Positions 28,162-36,737 of a DNA stretch of 64,000 nt are shown piece by piece. This DNA is from Selenomonas ruminantium AC2024 (GTDB lineage: Bacteria; Bacillota; Negativicutes; Selenomonadales; Selenomonadaceae). Position 1 is the stretch's first letter, and every line of letters begins with the position of its first letter. The notes below the pieces were generated by a model that saw nothing but the letters and a program-made list of their open reading frames with translations, had not been told where the DNA came from and searched no databases. The DNA lies in assembly GCF_000687995.1 (NCBI RefSeq), contig NZ_JIAC01000001.1:1302001-1366000 (forward strand), given 5' to 3'. Made by a program: the position numbers and the translations under genes.

Positions 28162-29232
28162 ATGGAAAAAGAACTTTTGCGTCTTGAACGCGTCAACAAA
28201 AGCTATGATGGTCGGCAGATTCTTGAAGACCTGGATTTAACCATTCACGAGAATGAATTTGTGACCCTTTTGGGCCCCTCAGGCTGTGGCAAGACCACAA
28301 TCCTGCGGCTGATTGGCGGGTTTGAAACCCCGGACAGCGGCAAAATCTGGTTTGATGGGCAGGATATTACCCATTTGCAGCCAGAGAAGCGGCAGGTCAA
28401 TACGGTGTTTCAGAAGTATTCCCTGTTCTCCCATATGGACGTGGCGGAGAATATCGCCTTTGGCCTGAAACTCAAGGGGAAAAGCGCAAGTTACATTCGC
28501 GATAAGATAAAATATGCCTTGAAGCTCGTGAACCTCGATGGCTATGAACATGCCCGGGTTACGCAGATGTCCGGCGGCCAGCAGCAGCGCATTGCCATTG
28601 CCCGCGCTATTGTAAACGAGCCGAAGGTATTGCTGCTCGATGAACCGTTATCAGCACTGGACCTCAAACTGCGGCAGAATATGCAGCGGGAACTCGTGAA
28701 AATCAAGCGGGAACTGGGGATTACCTTTGTGTTCGTCACCCACGACCAGGAAGAAGCGCTGTCCATGTCGGATACCGTAGTGGTCATGAATCAGGGCTGG
28801 ATTCAGCAGATTGGTACGCCGGAGAACGTGTACAATGAGCCGGAAAATGCCTTCGTGGCCGACTTTATCGGCGACAGCAACATCATTGACGGCATTATGG
28901 TGCGGGATAAGCTCGTACACCTTTTGGGCAAGGATATTCCCTGCATCAACACGGGCTTTGGCGAAAATGTTCCCGTAGATGTGCAGATTCGCCCGGAGGA
29001 TATTCAGATTTGTGCGCCCGCGGATGGACAGTTCACCGGCAGAATCAAGCAGGTTGTCTTCAAGGGGACGGTATACGATATCACCATTGAAGCCGGCGGC
29101 TTTGAATGGCTCGTGCAGACCATTACCGGTCACGAGCAGGGCAAAGAGGTGGGCATTAAATTGGCCGCTTCCAATATTCAGATTATGGCGAAGCCTGAGT
29201 CCGAAGACGAGGAGGCGGTGAGCGATGAATGA
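28162..29232 (+). CDS. potA: Spermidine/putrescine ABC transporter, ATPase
   Basis: 356 residues; drives polyamine import. Walker A GPSGCGKTT near residue 40, signature MSGGQQQR near 138, Walker B LLLDEPLSALD near 160 and switch His in VFVTHDQEE. The C-terminal TOBE-like domain contains VQIRPEDI. Preceded by AAAGGGACG. The stop overlaps potB by 8 bp, starting a four-gene coupled operon. Confidence 0.95.
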   Translation: MEKELLRLERVNKSYDGRQILEDLDLTIHENEFVTLLGPSGCGKTTILRLIGGFETPDSGKIWFDGQDITHLQPEKRQVNTVFQKYSLFSHMDVAENIAFGLKLKGKSASYIRDKIKYALKLVNLDGYEHARVTQMSGGQQQRIAIARAIVNEPKVLLLDEPLSALDLKLRQNMQRELVKIKRELGITFVFVTHDQEEALSMSDTVVVMNQGWIQQIGTPENVYNEPENAFVADFIGDSNIIDGIMVRDKLVHLLGKDIPCINTGFGENVPVDVQIRPEDIQICAPADGQFTGRIKQVVFKGTVYDITIEAGGFEWLVQTITGHEQGKEVGIKLAASNIQIMAKPESEDEEAVSDE

Positions 29233-30064
29233 ACGCCTTTCCAGCCAGCGCTTCTTAGCCCTGCCCTTCGGGATTTGGGCAACGCTCTTTATCGTGCTGC
29301 CCTTGTTCTTTGTTCTTTGGAATGGCTTGAAGGATGTAGAGACTGGGGGCTTTACTCTGGTGCATCTGCAGACGGTGCTCCAGTGGGAATATCTGAAGGC
29401 TCTGGGGCTGTCTGTGGAGCTTGCCTTAATCAGCACCTTTATCTGTCTCGTACTGGCCTATCCGCTGTGTTTGATTTTAAGAGAGCGCAAGGAAAGCCGG
29501 GGGCTGCTGGTATTTGTGCTGTTCCTGCTGCCGCTCTGGATGAACTCGCTGCTTACAACCATGGCCTGGCAGACCATCTTGGAAAAGCATGGTCTTATCA
29601 ATATGTTCCTGCAGTCCGTGGGCTTGCCGGAAGTGCATATCATCAATACGCCGCTGGCCATCATTATCGGCATGGTCTATAATTTCCTGCCCTATATGGT
29701 GCTGCCTCTCTATGTGGCGATTAACCGCATTGACAGCAGTATTATCGAAGCGGCCAGAGATTTGGGCGCCAATCCCTATCAGACTTTCCGGCGCGTGCTG
29801 TTGCCGCTGTCCATGCCCGGTATTGTCAGCGGTTCCACCATGGTCTTTATCCCTGCGCTGACCACCTTCGTTATCAGTGCCCTCTTAGGCGGTAACAAGG
29901 TGCTGCTCGTGGGTAACATCATTGAACAGGAATTCACGGCGGCCTATGACTGGCAACTCGGCAGTGCCCTGTCCATGGTGCTCATGGTCTTTATCATTCT
30001 GAACATCCTGCTGGAAGCCTTTACGGATAATGGCGAGCAGGCGAAGAAAGGAGTAAGGCCATAA
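29225..30064 (+). CDS. potB: Spermidine/putrescine ABC transporter, permease 1
   Basis: 279 residues with six predicted membrane helices. The cytoplasmic EAA loop reads IIEAARDLGANPYQTFRRVL, the contact site for PotA. The start lies within the end of potA and its stop overlaps the potC start by one base, so translation is coupled. Confidence 0.94.
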   Translation: MNERLSSQRFLALPFGIWATLFIVLPLFFVLWNGLKDVETGGFTLVHLQTVLQWEYLKALGLSVELALISTFICLVLAYPLCLILRERKESRGLLVFVLFLLPLWMNSLLTTMAWQTILEKHGLINMFLQSVGLPEVHIINTPLAIIIGMVYNFLPYMVLPLYVAINRIDSSIIEAARDLGANPYQTFRRVLLPLSMPGIVSGSTMVFIPALTTFVISALLGGNKVLLVGNIIEQEFTAAYDWQLGSALSMVLMVFIILNILLEAFTDNGEQAKKGVRP

Positions 30065-30864
30065 TGCAGAAAATCAAGACTACCTATCTGGCCGCCATTG
30101 TGGCTTTCCTCTATGCGCCCATCGTGGTGCTCATTGCCCAGTCCTTCAATGCCAGCCGTTATCGCGGCCAGTGGACGGGCTTTACCTGGGAATGGTATGA
30201 GAAACTTATCGAAAGCGAAGATATCATCAACGCTTTTTCCAATACGTTGACCATCGGCGTGACCTCGGCAATTTTGGCCACTTTGCTGGCTTTGGTAACG
30301 GCTTTGGGCATGCGGCAGATGGGACGGCAGAGCCGGATGCTCCTGCGGGGGCTGGCCAATGTGCCCCTGCTCAATGCCGATATCGTGACGGGAATTTCGC
30401 TGATGCTGCTCTTTTTGGGGCTGGGGCTGAAGCTGGGCTATGACACGATTTTGCTGGCCCATATCGTCATCAGCCTGCCCTATGCCATGCTCTGCATCCT
30501 GCCGCAGGTACTGACCATGGACAATGTCTGGTACGAGGCGGCCCGGGATTTGGGCGCTACGCCCTTTCAGGCTTTCCGCAAAGTCATTTTGCCAGAACTG
30601 ATGCCGGGCATCGTGGCGGCGTTCCTGCTGTCCTTTGCCATGAGTGCGGATGACTTTATCGTGACGTACTTCACCAAGGGTGCGGGTATTGAAACCCTGA
30701 CCACGGAAATTTATTCGGAGCTCAAATTGGGCGTCCATCCCGAGATGTATGCGCTGTCTACGCTGTTCTTCTGCGGCGTGCTGGTCTTTGCGGCTCTCCT
30801 GATGCTCAATTATAAGGTGATTCGCCGTTACCGGGCAGCAGAAAGAAGGGGGCAGGAAGCATGA
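30064..30864 (+). CDS. potC: Spermidine/putrescine ABC transporter, permease 2
   Basis: 266 residues with six predicted membrane helices and the EAA loop YEAARDLGATPFQAFRKVI. Overlaps potB by one base and potD by 4 bp. Confidence 0.94.
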   Translation: MQKIKTTYLAAIVAFLYAPIVVLIAQSFNASRYRGQWTGFTWEWYEKLIESEDIINAFSNTLTIGVTSAILATLLALVTALGMRQMGRQSRMLLRGLANVPLLNADIVTGISLMLLFLGLGLKLGYDTILLAHIVISLPYAMLCILPQVLTMDNVWYEAARDLGATPFQAFRKVILPELMPGIVAAFLLSFAMSADDFIVTYFTKGAGIETLTTEIYSELKLGVHPEMYALSTLFFCGVLVFAALLMLNYKVIRRYRAAERRGQEA

Positions 30865-31949
30865 AGAAATGGAAAACGTATGGCCGCTCCCTGTTGCTGA
30901 CTTTGCTCGTACTATGTACCTTCCTGCTGTCCGGCTGCGATATGTTTGCCGAGGAGGAAGAAGAGGGGGCGGACGTGCTCTACGTCTACAGCTGGGGCGA
31001 TTATCTCAGCGAGGACGTCATCAAACAGTTTGAGGAAGAAACCGGCATCAAGGTGGTGCTCGATGAATACGACACCAACGAGAGCATGTATCCCCGCATT
31101 GCCGAAGGCGCAGAGGCTTATGATGTGCTCTGTCCTTCCGACTACATGATTAACAAGCTGATTCATAATGATTTGCTGCAGCCGCTGGACTTTGCACAGC
31201 TGCCCAATGCGCGGAAAAATATCGGACAGGACTTCTTTGACCAGTCCAGGGCTTTTGACAAGGAAGGGAAATACTCCGTTCCTTATTGCTGGGGCACCGT
31301 GGGCATTATGTACAACATTGAGAAGGTCAAAGAACCTGTGGACAGCTGGAAAATCCTCTGGGATGAAAAGTATAAGGACAACATCCTCATGCAGGATTCT
31401 GCCCGGGATGCCATTATGATTCCCTTGAAGATTCTGGGTTACTCCATGAATACCGTAAATGAGACGGAACTCAAAGCCGCCCGCGATATGCTGATTCAGC
31501 AGAAACCGTTGGTGCAGGCTTATGGCGTGGATGATATCCGCGATAAGCTGAGCTCCGGCGAAGCGGCGCTGGGCGTAATCTTTTCCGGCGAAGCCATTAA
31601 GCTCATGAAGTCCAATCCCAATCTGCGGTTCCAGCCGGCGCCGAAGGAAGGCACCAATGTCTGGATTGATTGCTGGGTGATTCCCAAGAACGCCCGCCAT
31701 GTGGAAAATGCGCACAAGTTCATTGATTTCCTCTGCCGTCCTGACATTGCGGCGGCCAACTTCGAGGAGCTTGGCTATTCCACGCCGAACACGGCGGTGC
31801 GGGAACTGGTGGAAGAAGATTTAGGCGAATATGTGGACACGGCCTTCCCGCCAGAAAATGTCTACAAAGGCCAGGAATCCTACAGTTATCTGGGAGAAGC
31901 CCTCGATAAACTCTATACCAAACTTTGGCTGCAGGTAAAAGTTGAATAA
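30861..31949 (+). CDS. potD: Spermidine/putrescine-binding lipoprotein
   Basis: 362 residues. The signal peptide ends in a lipobox (LLSGC), so the mature protein is a lipid-anchored binding protein. VLYVYSWGDYLSEDVI and CPSDYMINKL are PotD signatures. It captures polyamines for PotBC. The gene is last in the operon and is followed by a strong terminator. Confidence 0.94.
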   Translation: MKKWKTYGRSLLLTLLVLCTFLLSGCDMFAEEEEEGADVLYVYSWGDYLSEDVIKQFEEETGIKVVLDEYDTNESMYPRIAEGAEAYDVLCPSDYMINKLIHNDLLQPLDFAQLPNARKNIGQDFFDQSRAFDKEGKYSVPYCWGTVGIMYNIEKVKEPVDSWKILWDEKYKDNILMQDSARDAIMIPLKILGYSMNTVNETELKAARDMLIQQKPLVQAYGVDDIRDKLSSGEAALGVIFSGEAIKLMKSNPNLRFQPAPKEGTNVWIDCWVIPKNARHVENAHKFIDFLCRPDIAAANFEELGYSTPNTAVRELVEEDLGEYVDTAFPPENVYKGQESYSYLGEALDKLYTKLWLQVKVE

Positions 31950-31958
31950 TTAACAGGA

Positions 31959-32018
31959 AAAAACAGCTCCTTTGTGGAATAGTATGTAAGATGACATACT
32001 GACAAAGGAGCTGTTTTT
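31959..32018 (+). terminator. Terminator after potD, holding the next gene's ribosome site
   Basis: AAAACAGCTCCTTTGT pairs with ACAAAGGAGCTGTTTT, with an inner AGTATGT/ACATACT stem and a T-run. The AAAGGAG on the 3' arm is the only ribosome site for ATG 32021, so read-through transcripts would be poorly translated unless the hairpin opens. Confidence 0.8.
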
Positions 32019-32020
32019 CT

Positions 32021-32464
32021 ATGAATATCAAAGCAGAAGTTTTTAACAAGTATTTGAAAGAAAAAAAGATTGATGCCTTTCAGGTGGAAGAGGTAGCGGA
32101 TGATGCCCAGCATACGGTGGTCTATCGTTCCCATATCGTAATCGAAGGCCAGCAACTGCCCACGCTGGTGCTGCTCGATGACAGTGTCTTTTCCATGATT
32201 CGCGTTCAGATTTCTCCGAAAGCCCGCACGGAGGAAAATGAACTGGCTGTGCTGCGCATGGTCAGCGAGCAGAACATGAAGTACAAACCCTTCAAGCTCT
32301 ATTTCGACCAGACCGGTTCTTTGATTCTCGATGTTTGCCTGCTGACTCCCGGCAAGGAAGAAAGCGACTTCCCAGAATTGGGTGAGGAAGTCTACGGCAT
32401 GTTTGACGTGCTGATTAAATTCCTCGAAGAAAACTACCGCAGCTGGATGAAGGAAATCTGGTAA
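32021..32464 (+). CDS. YbjN-like protein of unknown function
   Basis: 147 residues, soluble, no signal peptide. The alternating strand pattern (TVVYRSHIVIEGQQLPTLVLL, then IRVQIS, then LILDVCLLTP) and the closing helix resemble the YbjN/type III chaperone-like fold. Family members have no agreed biochemical role. It is followed 12 bp later by a flavin-reductase-like gene. Confidence 0.6.
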   Translation: MNIKAEVFNKYLKEKKIDAFQVEEVADDAQHTVVYRSHIVIEGQQLPTLVLLDDSVFSMIRVQISPKARTEENELAVLRMVSEQNMKYKPFKLYFDQTGSLILDVCLLTPGKEESDFPELGEEVYGMFDVLIKFLEENYRSWMKEIW

Positions 32465-32476
32465 GGAGGCTGTAAA

Positions 32477-33031
32477 ATGAGTGTTGAATTTACCGGCAAA
32501 CAGGCCTGCATTGCCCCGGAGGGTGTTTTTATCATTGGCACTTATGATGAGAATGGTGTTCCCAATGCCATGAATGCTGCCTGGGGTGCCCAGTCTGACT
32601 TTGATGAAATCACGCTGTTCCTGGCCAAGCATAAGACCACGGAAAACATCAAGCACAGCAAGGCTTTTACCGTAGCTTTTGCCACGAAGGATACCGTGGA
32701 AATTGCAGATTATTTCGGCGTGGAGACGGGCAATAAGGTCAATAAGATTGAAAAGGCCGGCTGCCACGTGCATAAGAGCAGTCATGTCAATGCGCCGATT
32801 ATCGAGGAATTCCCGGTGACTTTGGAATGTGAATGCGTGAGCTACAGTGATGAAACGGGGATTTTGGTGGGAAAAATCGTTGCCCAGCAGGCAGATGAGG
32901 CGGTGCTGACGGATGGCGTTGTGGACTACGATAAACTTCAGCCCATCATCTTCGATATCGCCACGAAAACCTATCGGCTGGTCGGCCCTGTAGTCGGGAA
33001 AGCTTTCCATGATGGTTTGAAATTGAAATAA
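32477..33031 (+). CDS. Flavin-reductase-like FMN-binding split-barrel protein
   Basis: 184 residues. The N-terminal segment (GVFIIGTYDENGVPNAMNAAWG) and KHKTTENIKHSKAFTVAF follow the DIM6/NTAB flavin-reductase pattern, which binds FMN and reduces flavins or nitro-like acceptors. AAGGAGG precedes the ATG. It sits directly upstream of the first sulfur-regulated promoter but belongs to the YbjN unit; no terminator is seen between. Confidence 0.82.
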   Translation: MSVEFTGKQACIAPEGVFIIGTYDENGVPNAMNAAWGAQSDFDEITLFLAKHKTTENIKHSKAFTVAFATKDTVEIADYFGVETGNKVNKIEKAGCHVHKSSHVNAPIIEEFPVTLECECVSYSDETGILVGKIVAQQADEAVLTDGVVDYDKLQPIIFDIATKTYRLVGPVVGKAFHDGLKLK

Positions 33032-33047
33032 AGTAAATTTTATTTAG

Positions 33048-33080
33048 CCTATTGACATGATAGGCGTAATAGTGTAACAT
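33048..33080 (+). promoter_or_regulatory. Sulfur-regulon promoter/operator A
   Basis: Operator CCTATTGACATGATAGG (33048-33064) overlaps the -35 TTGACA (33052-33057). A 17-bp spacer and -10 TAACAT (33075-33080) follow. The same design recurs at 46829, 47980, 49984, 52455, 56411 and 63760, always before sulfur-related or co-regulated genes. Placement over the -35 predicts repression, and the half-site resembles Rrf2-type (CymR/IscR-like) operators. No such regulator gene lies in the window. Confidence 0.85.
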
Positions 33081-33086
33081 AAGGTC

Positions 33087-33166
33087 AACGTCAAAAAGAC
33101 GAATGAACTGACTGGATGACCAGAGGTTCTGCGCAAGGGAGATTCCCTGCACAGAACCTCTTTTTT
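33087..33166 (+). ncRNA. Conserved sulfur-gene leader/attenuator, copy A
   Basis: After a small hairpin (CGTC/GACG) comes GAAC-UGA-CUGG-AUGA-CCAG-AG-GUUC (33105-33129), a hairpin with an internal loop. Its last bases, GAGGUUC, are also the 5' arm of the terminator GAGGTTCTG/CAGAACCTC (33123-33160), which is followed by TTTTTT. The two hairpins cannot coexist. Copies C, E, F and G share this plan. Confidence 0.8.
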
Positions 33167-33190
33167 ATTTTTGGAAAGGGTGTAGCGATT

Positions 33191-33253
33191 ATGAAGTGTA
33201 TCTGTTGCAATATTGGTAAGATTCTGTTTAGATACGAACGAATGTGGATTTAA
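33191..33253 (+). CDS. 20-residue Cys-rich leader peptide
   Basis: ATG 33191 follows GGAAAGGGTG. The peptide begins MKCICC (three cysteines in its first six residues) and stops at 33251-33253, two bases before the GGGAGGG site of the next gene. Cys-rich upstream peptides can act as cysteine-supply sensors through ribosome stalling (known for other bacteria). Here the stop position suggests control or coupling of translation of the methyltransferase. It is too short for homology to help. Confidence 0.5.
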   Translation: MKCICCNIGKILFRYERMWI

Positions 33254-33267
33254 CGGGAGGGATTTTC

Positions 33268-34176
33268 ATGATTGCCGCGCAGGAAAGTATGACCGCCAAG
33301 CTTTGCTCCTTTGCCAGGGCTTATCATTCGATGCTCGGAAAGAACAAGATTTTTGATGATTATCTGGCCTATGACATTATCGGCAAAGATGTGTATGACG
33401 AGATTGGCAGCCTGCTCAAAGGGCAGGTGGAGGCGGCAGGCCAGCTGCCCCGCTACGGTTTTGAGAGCTTGCTCGTGTTCGAGGAGATGGACCATTATTT
33501 CTCGCCCATTGCCTTGTCACGGATTGCCTTTGCCGAGCGGGCTTTGGACCGGTTCGCACGCAATCGCGCCAGCTGTCAGTATGTGATTTGCGGGGCGGGG
33601 ATGGATACCTTTGCTTTTCGCAACACGGATGAAGCGGTGCAGGTTTTTGAGCTGGACCACCCGGATACGCAGGCGTACAAACTGCGGCGGATTCATGAAC
33701 TGCGTTGGGAAGTTCCGCCCAATGCGCATTATGCGGCTATCGACTTTGAGCAGGATGACTTGGGACGGACGCTTTTGCATAGCGGCTTTCATACGTCGGA
33801 ACCGTCGTTTTTCTCCCTGCTCGGAGTTTCCTACTATCTGACCGCGGAAGCCTTCCGCGAGTTCGTGCGCAGCGTCAGCATTCTGGCCTCGCCGGGCAGC
33901 CAGTTTGTTTTGGATTTCCCCGATGAATCGACCTTTGAGCCGGATTCGACCTCAAGGGTACGGCGGTTGGCGCAGATTACCGAACAGCTCGGTGAGCCTA
34001 TGCGGCATGGTTTCTCGCTTGCGGAAATGCGGGAGATTCTGGCCAGTGAAGGTTTTGTTATCCGCAATCACGAATCACCGGCGGATATTCAGCGGCATTT
34101 CTTCGCTGACCGTACCGACCATCAGCAGGCGATGGAGAATGTACACTTTATCCTGGCGGAAAAAAGACGACAATAA
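33268..34176 (+). CDS. SAM-dependent methyltransferase, PPM/LCMT-like family
   Basis: 302 residues from ATG 33268 (GGGAGGG, 6-nt spacing). The motif VICGAGMDTFAFR near residue 105 and VFELDHPDTQAYK after it are the hallmark of the leucine-carboxyl-methyltransferase-like (TIGR00027) family. SFFSLLGVSYYLT is a further signature. First gene of the sulfur-regulated operon that continues with MccB and MccA. In B. subtilis a different methyltransferase (YrrT) precedes mccA-mccB, so the arrangement is analogous. Possible substrates are thiol or carboxyl compounds; nothing in the sequence decides this. Confidence 0.83.
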   Translation: MIAAQESMTAKLCSFARAYHSMLGKNKIFDDYLAYDIIGKDVYDEIGSLLKGQVEAAGQLPRYGFESLLVFEEMDHYFSPIALSRIAFAERALDRFARNRASCQYVICGAGMDTFAFRNTDEAVQVFELDHPDTQAYKLRRIHELRWEVPPNAHYAAIDFEQDDLGRTLLHSGFHTSEPSFFSLLGVSYYLTAEAFREFVRSVSILASPGSQFVLDFPDESTFEPDSTSRVRRLAQITEQLGEPMRHGFSLAEMREILASEGFVIRNHESPADIQRHFFADRTDHQQAMENVHFILAEKRRQ

Positions 34177-34196
34177 CTTGATAAAGGATGATCAAT

Positions 34197-35357
34197 ATGT
34201 GTAAGCAGAAATTTAACACCGCCCTGATTCACGGCGGGATTGATGGGGACAGCCGGACAGGCGCGGTCAATGTGCCCATTTATCAGACTTCGACATTTAA
34301 GCAGGACGGTTTGGGGGAACTGCGGGAGGGGATTTGGGAGTATTCCCGTACAGGCAATCCGACAAGGGCGGCACTGGAAGCCCTGATTGCCCAGCTGGAA
34401 GGCGGCGAAGCCGGCTTTGCCTTTGCATCGGGGATGGCGGCGATTACGGCGGTGTTGAGCCTGTTCCAAAGCAATGTAAAAATTCTCCTGTCGAGCAATG
34501 TGTATGGCGGTACCTTCCGCGTGCTGGACAAGGTGTTTAGCCGGTTCAATTTGACGTATTCGTTGGAAGATACGACGGATTTGGCGGCGCTCGAAAGGGA
34601 GTTTACGCCGAATGTCAAGGCCATCATCATTGAAAGTCCGGCTAATCCCTTGCTGACCATCACCGATATCCGGGCGGTGGCGGAAATCGCTCACCGTCAT
34701 GGGGCGCTTGTGATTGTGGACAACACGTTTATGACGCCTTATCTGCAGCAGCCGTTGGCTTTGGGCGCAGATGTTGTCGTCCATAGCGCCACGAAATATC
34801 TGGGCGGGCACAGCGATTTGGTCGCAGGGCTGGCGGTGGTCAAGACACGGGAGCTGGCCGACAAGCTCGCCTTTGTACAGAATTCCACGGGCGCGGTCTT
34901 AGGGCCGCAGGATGCATTCCTGCTGATTCGGGGCATCAAGACGTTGGCGGTACGCCTTGACCGTCATGTGGAAAATGCCGCCTATCTGGCCGATTGGCTG
35001 GCGGGCAATCTGGAGGTGAAGAAGATTTACTATCCGGGGCTGACCAGCCATATCGGTTATGAAATCAATCAGCAGCAGGCGAAAAACGGCGGCGCGATGA
35101 TTTCCTTTGAACTGGCAGAAGGTCATGATATCCGCAAATTCTTCAAGTCGCTGCAGCTTATTGCACTAGCCGAGAGCCTGGGCGGTGTGGAAAGTCTCGT
35201 CTGCCATCCGGCAACCATGACGCATGCCGCCATTCCGCGGGAAACGCGGGAGAAAATCGGCATTACGGATAACCTTATCCGCCTGTCGGTTGGCATTGAG
35301 GATAAGGCCGATTTGCTGGCGGATTTGAAACAGGCCATTGAGGAAAGCCGTATTTAA
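34197..35357 (+). CDS. mccB: Cystathionine gamma-lyase/homocysteine gamma-lyase type (MccB-like)
   Basis: 386 residues. PLP enzyme of the Cys/Met metabolism family. The PLP-binding lysine is in HSATKYLGGHSD near residue 200. YSRTGNPTRAALE and SGMAAITAVL are family marks. Start ATG 34197 is chosen because AAAGG is 9 nt away; ATG 34188 touches it. Next to an O-acetylserine-type cystathionine synthase homologue, the likely role is cleavage of cystathionine to cysteine (reverse transsulfuration). Cystathionine gamma-synthase (MetB) is the main alternative, since sequence alone does not separate these well. Confidence 0.85.
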   Translation: MCKQKFNTALIHGGIDGDSRTGAVNVPIYQTSTFKQDGLGELREGIWEYSRTGNPTRAALEALIAQLEGGEAGFAFASGMAAITAVLSLFQSNVKILLSSNVYGGTFRVLDKVFSRFNLTYSLEDTTDLAALEREFTPNVKAIIIESPANPLLTITDIRAVAEIAHRHGALVIVDNTFMTPYLQQPLALGADVVVHSATKYLGGHSDLVAGLAVVKTRELADKLAFVQNSTGAVLGPQDAFLLIRGIKTLAVRLDRHVENAAYLADWLAGNLEVKKIYYPGLTSHIGYEINQQQAKNGGAMISFELAEGHDIRKFFKSLQLIALAESLGGVESLVCHPATMTHAAIPRETREKIGITDNLIRLSVGIEDKADLLADLKQAIEESRI

Positions 35358-35373
35358 CAGGGGGAGCGCAAGC

Positions 35374-36297
35374 ATGCACTATTATAAGTCTATGCAGGAG
35401 CTCATCGGGCATACGCCGCTCGTTGAGCTGACACATTTTGAGTTGCCGGAGGGCGTCCGGCTGTTTGCCAAATTAGAATTATGGAATCCCGGCGGCAGTG
35501 CCAAAGACCGTGTAGGCAGGGCGATGATTGCCGATGCTGAGGCCCAGGGGCTGTTAATGCCCGGCGGAACCATTATCGAGGCTACGGCAGGCAACACAGG
35601 CCTGGGCATTGCCTATGCCGCGCTGAATCGTGGCTATCGCGTAATCTTCGTGGTGCCGGAGAAGTTTTCCGTGGAAAAACAGACCTTGATGAAGGCTTTG
35701 GGGGCAGAACTGGTGCATACGCCAAGAGCGGGCGGCATGCTTGGGGCGGCGGAAAAGGCGGAGGAACTGCGTCAGCAGATTCCCGGAGCGATTACGCTGA
35801 AGCAGTTTGAAAATCCCGCCAATCCCCGTGCCCATTACGAAACGACCGGGCCGGAAATCTATGCCGATTTGGACGGGCAGGTGGATTACTTCGTTTCCGG
35901 GGCGGGCAGCGGCGGCACGTTTTCGGGCGTTATGCGCTACTTGAAAGAACAGAATCCGGCGATTAAAGGGGTACTTGCGGACCCCTATGGTTCCATTATC
36001 GGCGGCGGGGAGCATGGTGATTATGAAATTGAGGGGATTGGCAATGATTTTATTGCGGCAACGATGGACACATCGTTTATCGATAAGGTCTATAAGATTA
36101 AAGATGAAGAGGCTTTGGCTGGCGTAAGGCAGCTCGCGGGCCGGGAGGGAATCTTCGCGGGCAGCTCGAGCGGGGCAGCCTTGGCGGCGGCGTTGAAGCT
36201 CGCGCATTCCGGCATTCAGGGCAATATCGTCCTGCCGGTTATCGACCGTGCGGAGCGTTACTTCAGCAAACACATTTTGGAAAAGCCTTCCCCTTGA
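35374..36297 (+). CDS. mccA: MccA/CysK-type PLP synthase
   Basis: 307 residues from ATG 35374 (GGGGAG upstream). NPGGSAKDRVG carries the PLP lysine near residue 43, EATAGNTGLGIA the substrate loop, and SGAGSGGTFSG the phosphate loop. This is the cysteine synthase/cystathionine beta-synthase family. Pairing with MccB suggests the MccA reaction: homocysteine plus O-acetylserine to cystathionine. A plain cysteine synthase cannot be excluded. The last four residues (KPSP) and the stop codon come from an interspersed repeat that has entered the 3' end. Confidence 0.85.
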   Translation: MHYYKSMQELIGHTPLVELTHFELPEGVRLFAKLELWNPGGSAKDRVGRAMIADAEAQGLLMPGGTIIEATAGNTGLGIAYAALNRGYRVIFVVPEKFSVEKQTLMKALGAELVHTPRAGGMLGAAEKAEELRQQIPGAITLKQFENPANPRAHYETTGPEIYADLDGQVDYFVSGAGSGGTFSGVMRYLKEQNPAIKGVLADPYGSIIGGGEHGDYEIEGIGNDFIAATMDTSFIDKVYKIKDEEALAGVRQLAGREGIFAGSSSGAALAAALKLAHSGIQGNIVLPVIDRAERYFSKHILEKPSP

Positions 36298-36334
36298 GGG
36301 GAAGGTGGCAGCCGAAGGCTGACGAATGAGGTGG
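36283..36334 (+). repeat. Short interspersed palindromic repeat, copy 2
   Basis: AAGCCTTCCCCTTGAGGGG, then AAGG, then a CAGCCGAAGGCTG hairpin, then ACGAATGAGG. It aligns with 7499-7547. It overlaps the last codons of mccA and ends just before the ribosome site of the NifX-like gene. Two hairpins (CCTTCCCC/GGGGAAGG and CAGCC/GGCTG) are visible. Confidence 0.65.
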
Positions 36335-36348
36335 AAAGGGGTGATTAA

Positions 36349-36711
36349 ATGCCTTATCGCATAGCCTTGGCGTCCAGTGACGGCCTGCATATTGACCGTC
36401 ATTTTGGCGCCAGCGATGGCTTTTTGATTGTGGAGGTGACCCAAGATGGCACCTTTTTGGAGGTCGAACGGCGGCAGGTAAAAGCGCCCTGTCAGCATGG
36501 CTATCACGATGATGGGGCAATGCTGGAAGCCGTGCAGGCATTAAGCGACTGCCGCTATGTGGTGGCGGAGGCCATTGGCCCCGGTGCACAGAAGGCACTC
36601 GAACGGCAGGACATCCTGCCACTCGAGATTGACGGGCAGACGGTGGATACGGCTGTGCCGAAAATCCATGATTATGAAGTAAAGAAACAACAGGCAAGTG
36701 TAGCGTATTGA
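36349..36711 (+). CDS. NifX/NifB-C-terminal-like cofactor-binding protein
   Basis: 120 residues of the dinitrogenase iron-molybdenum cofactor family. IALASSDGLHIDRHFGASDGF is the conserved start, and a single-domain length matches NifX-like carriers. Such proteins bind nitrogenase cofactor precursors. In a cluster without NifEN it could carry the NifB product to the NifDK-like enzyme. AAAGGGG precedes the ATG. Confidence 0.85.
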   Translation: MPYRIALASSDGLHIDRHFGASDGFLIVEVTQDGTFLEVERRQVKAPCQHGYHDDGAMLEAVQALSDCRYVVAEAIGPGAQKALERQDILPLEIDGQTVDTAVPKIHDYEVKKQQASVAY

Positions 36712-36737
36712 GGAGTTAAACGAAAGGGGCTGTCGCT

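Noticed and set aside
33087-33166. S-box (SAM-I) riboswitch or T-box upstream of the transsulfuration operon
   Set aside because: The leader is too short and lacks the S-box GAUGAAACC-type core and the T-box UGGNACC antiterminator bulge.
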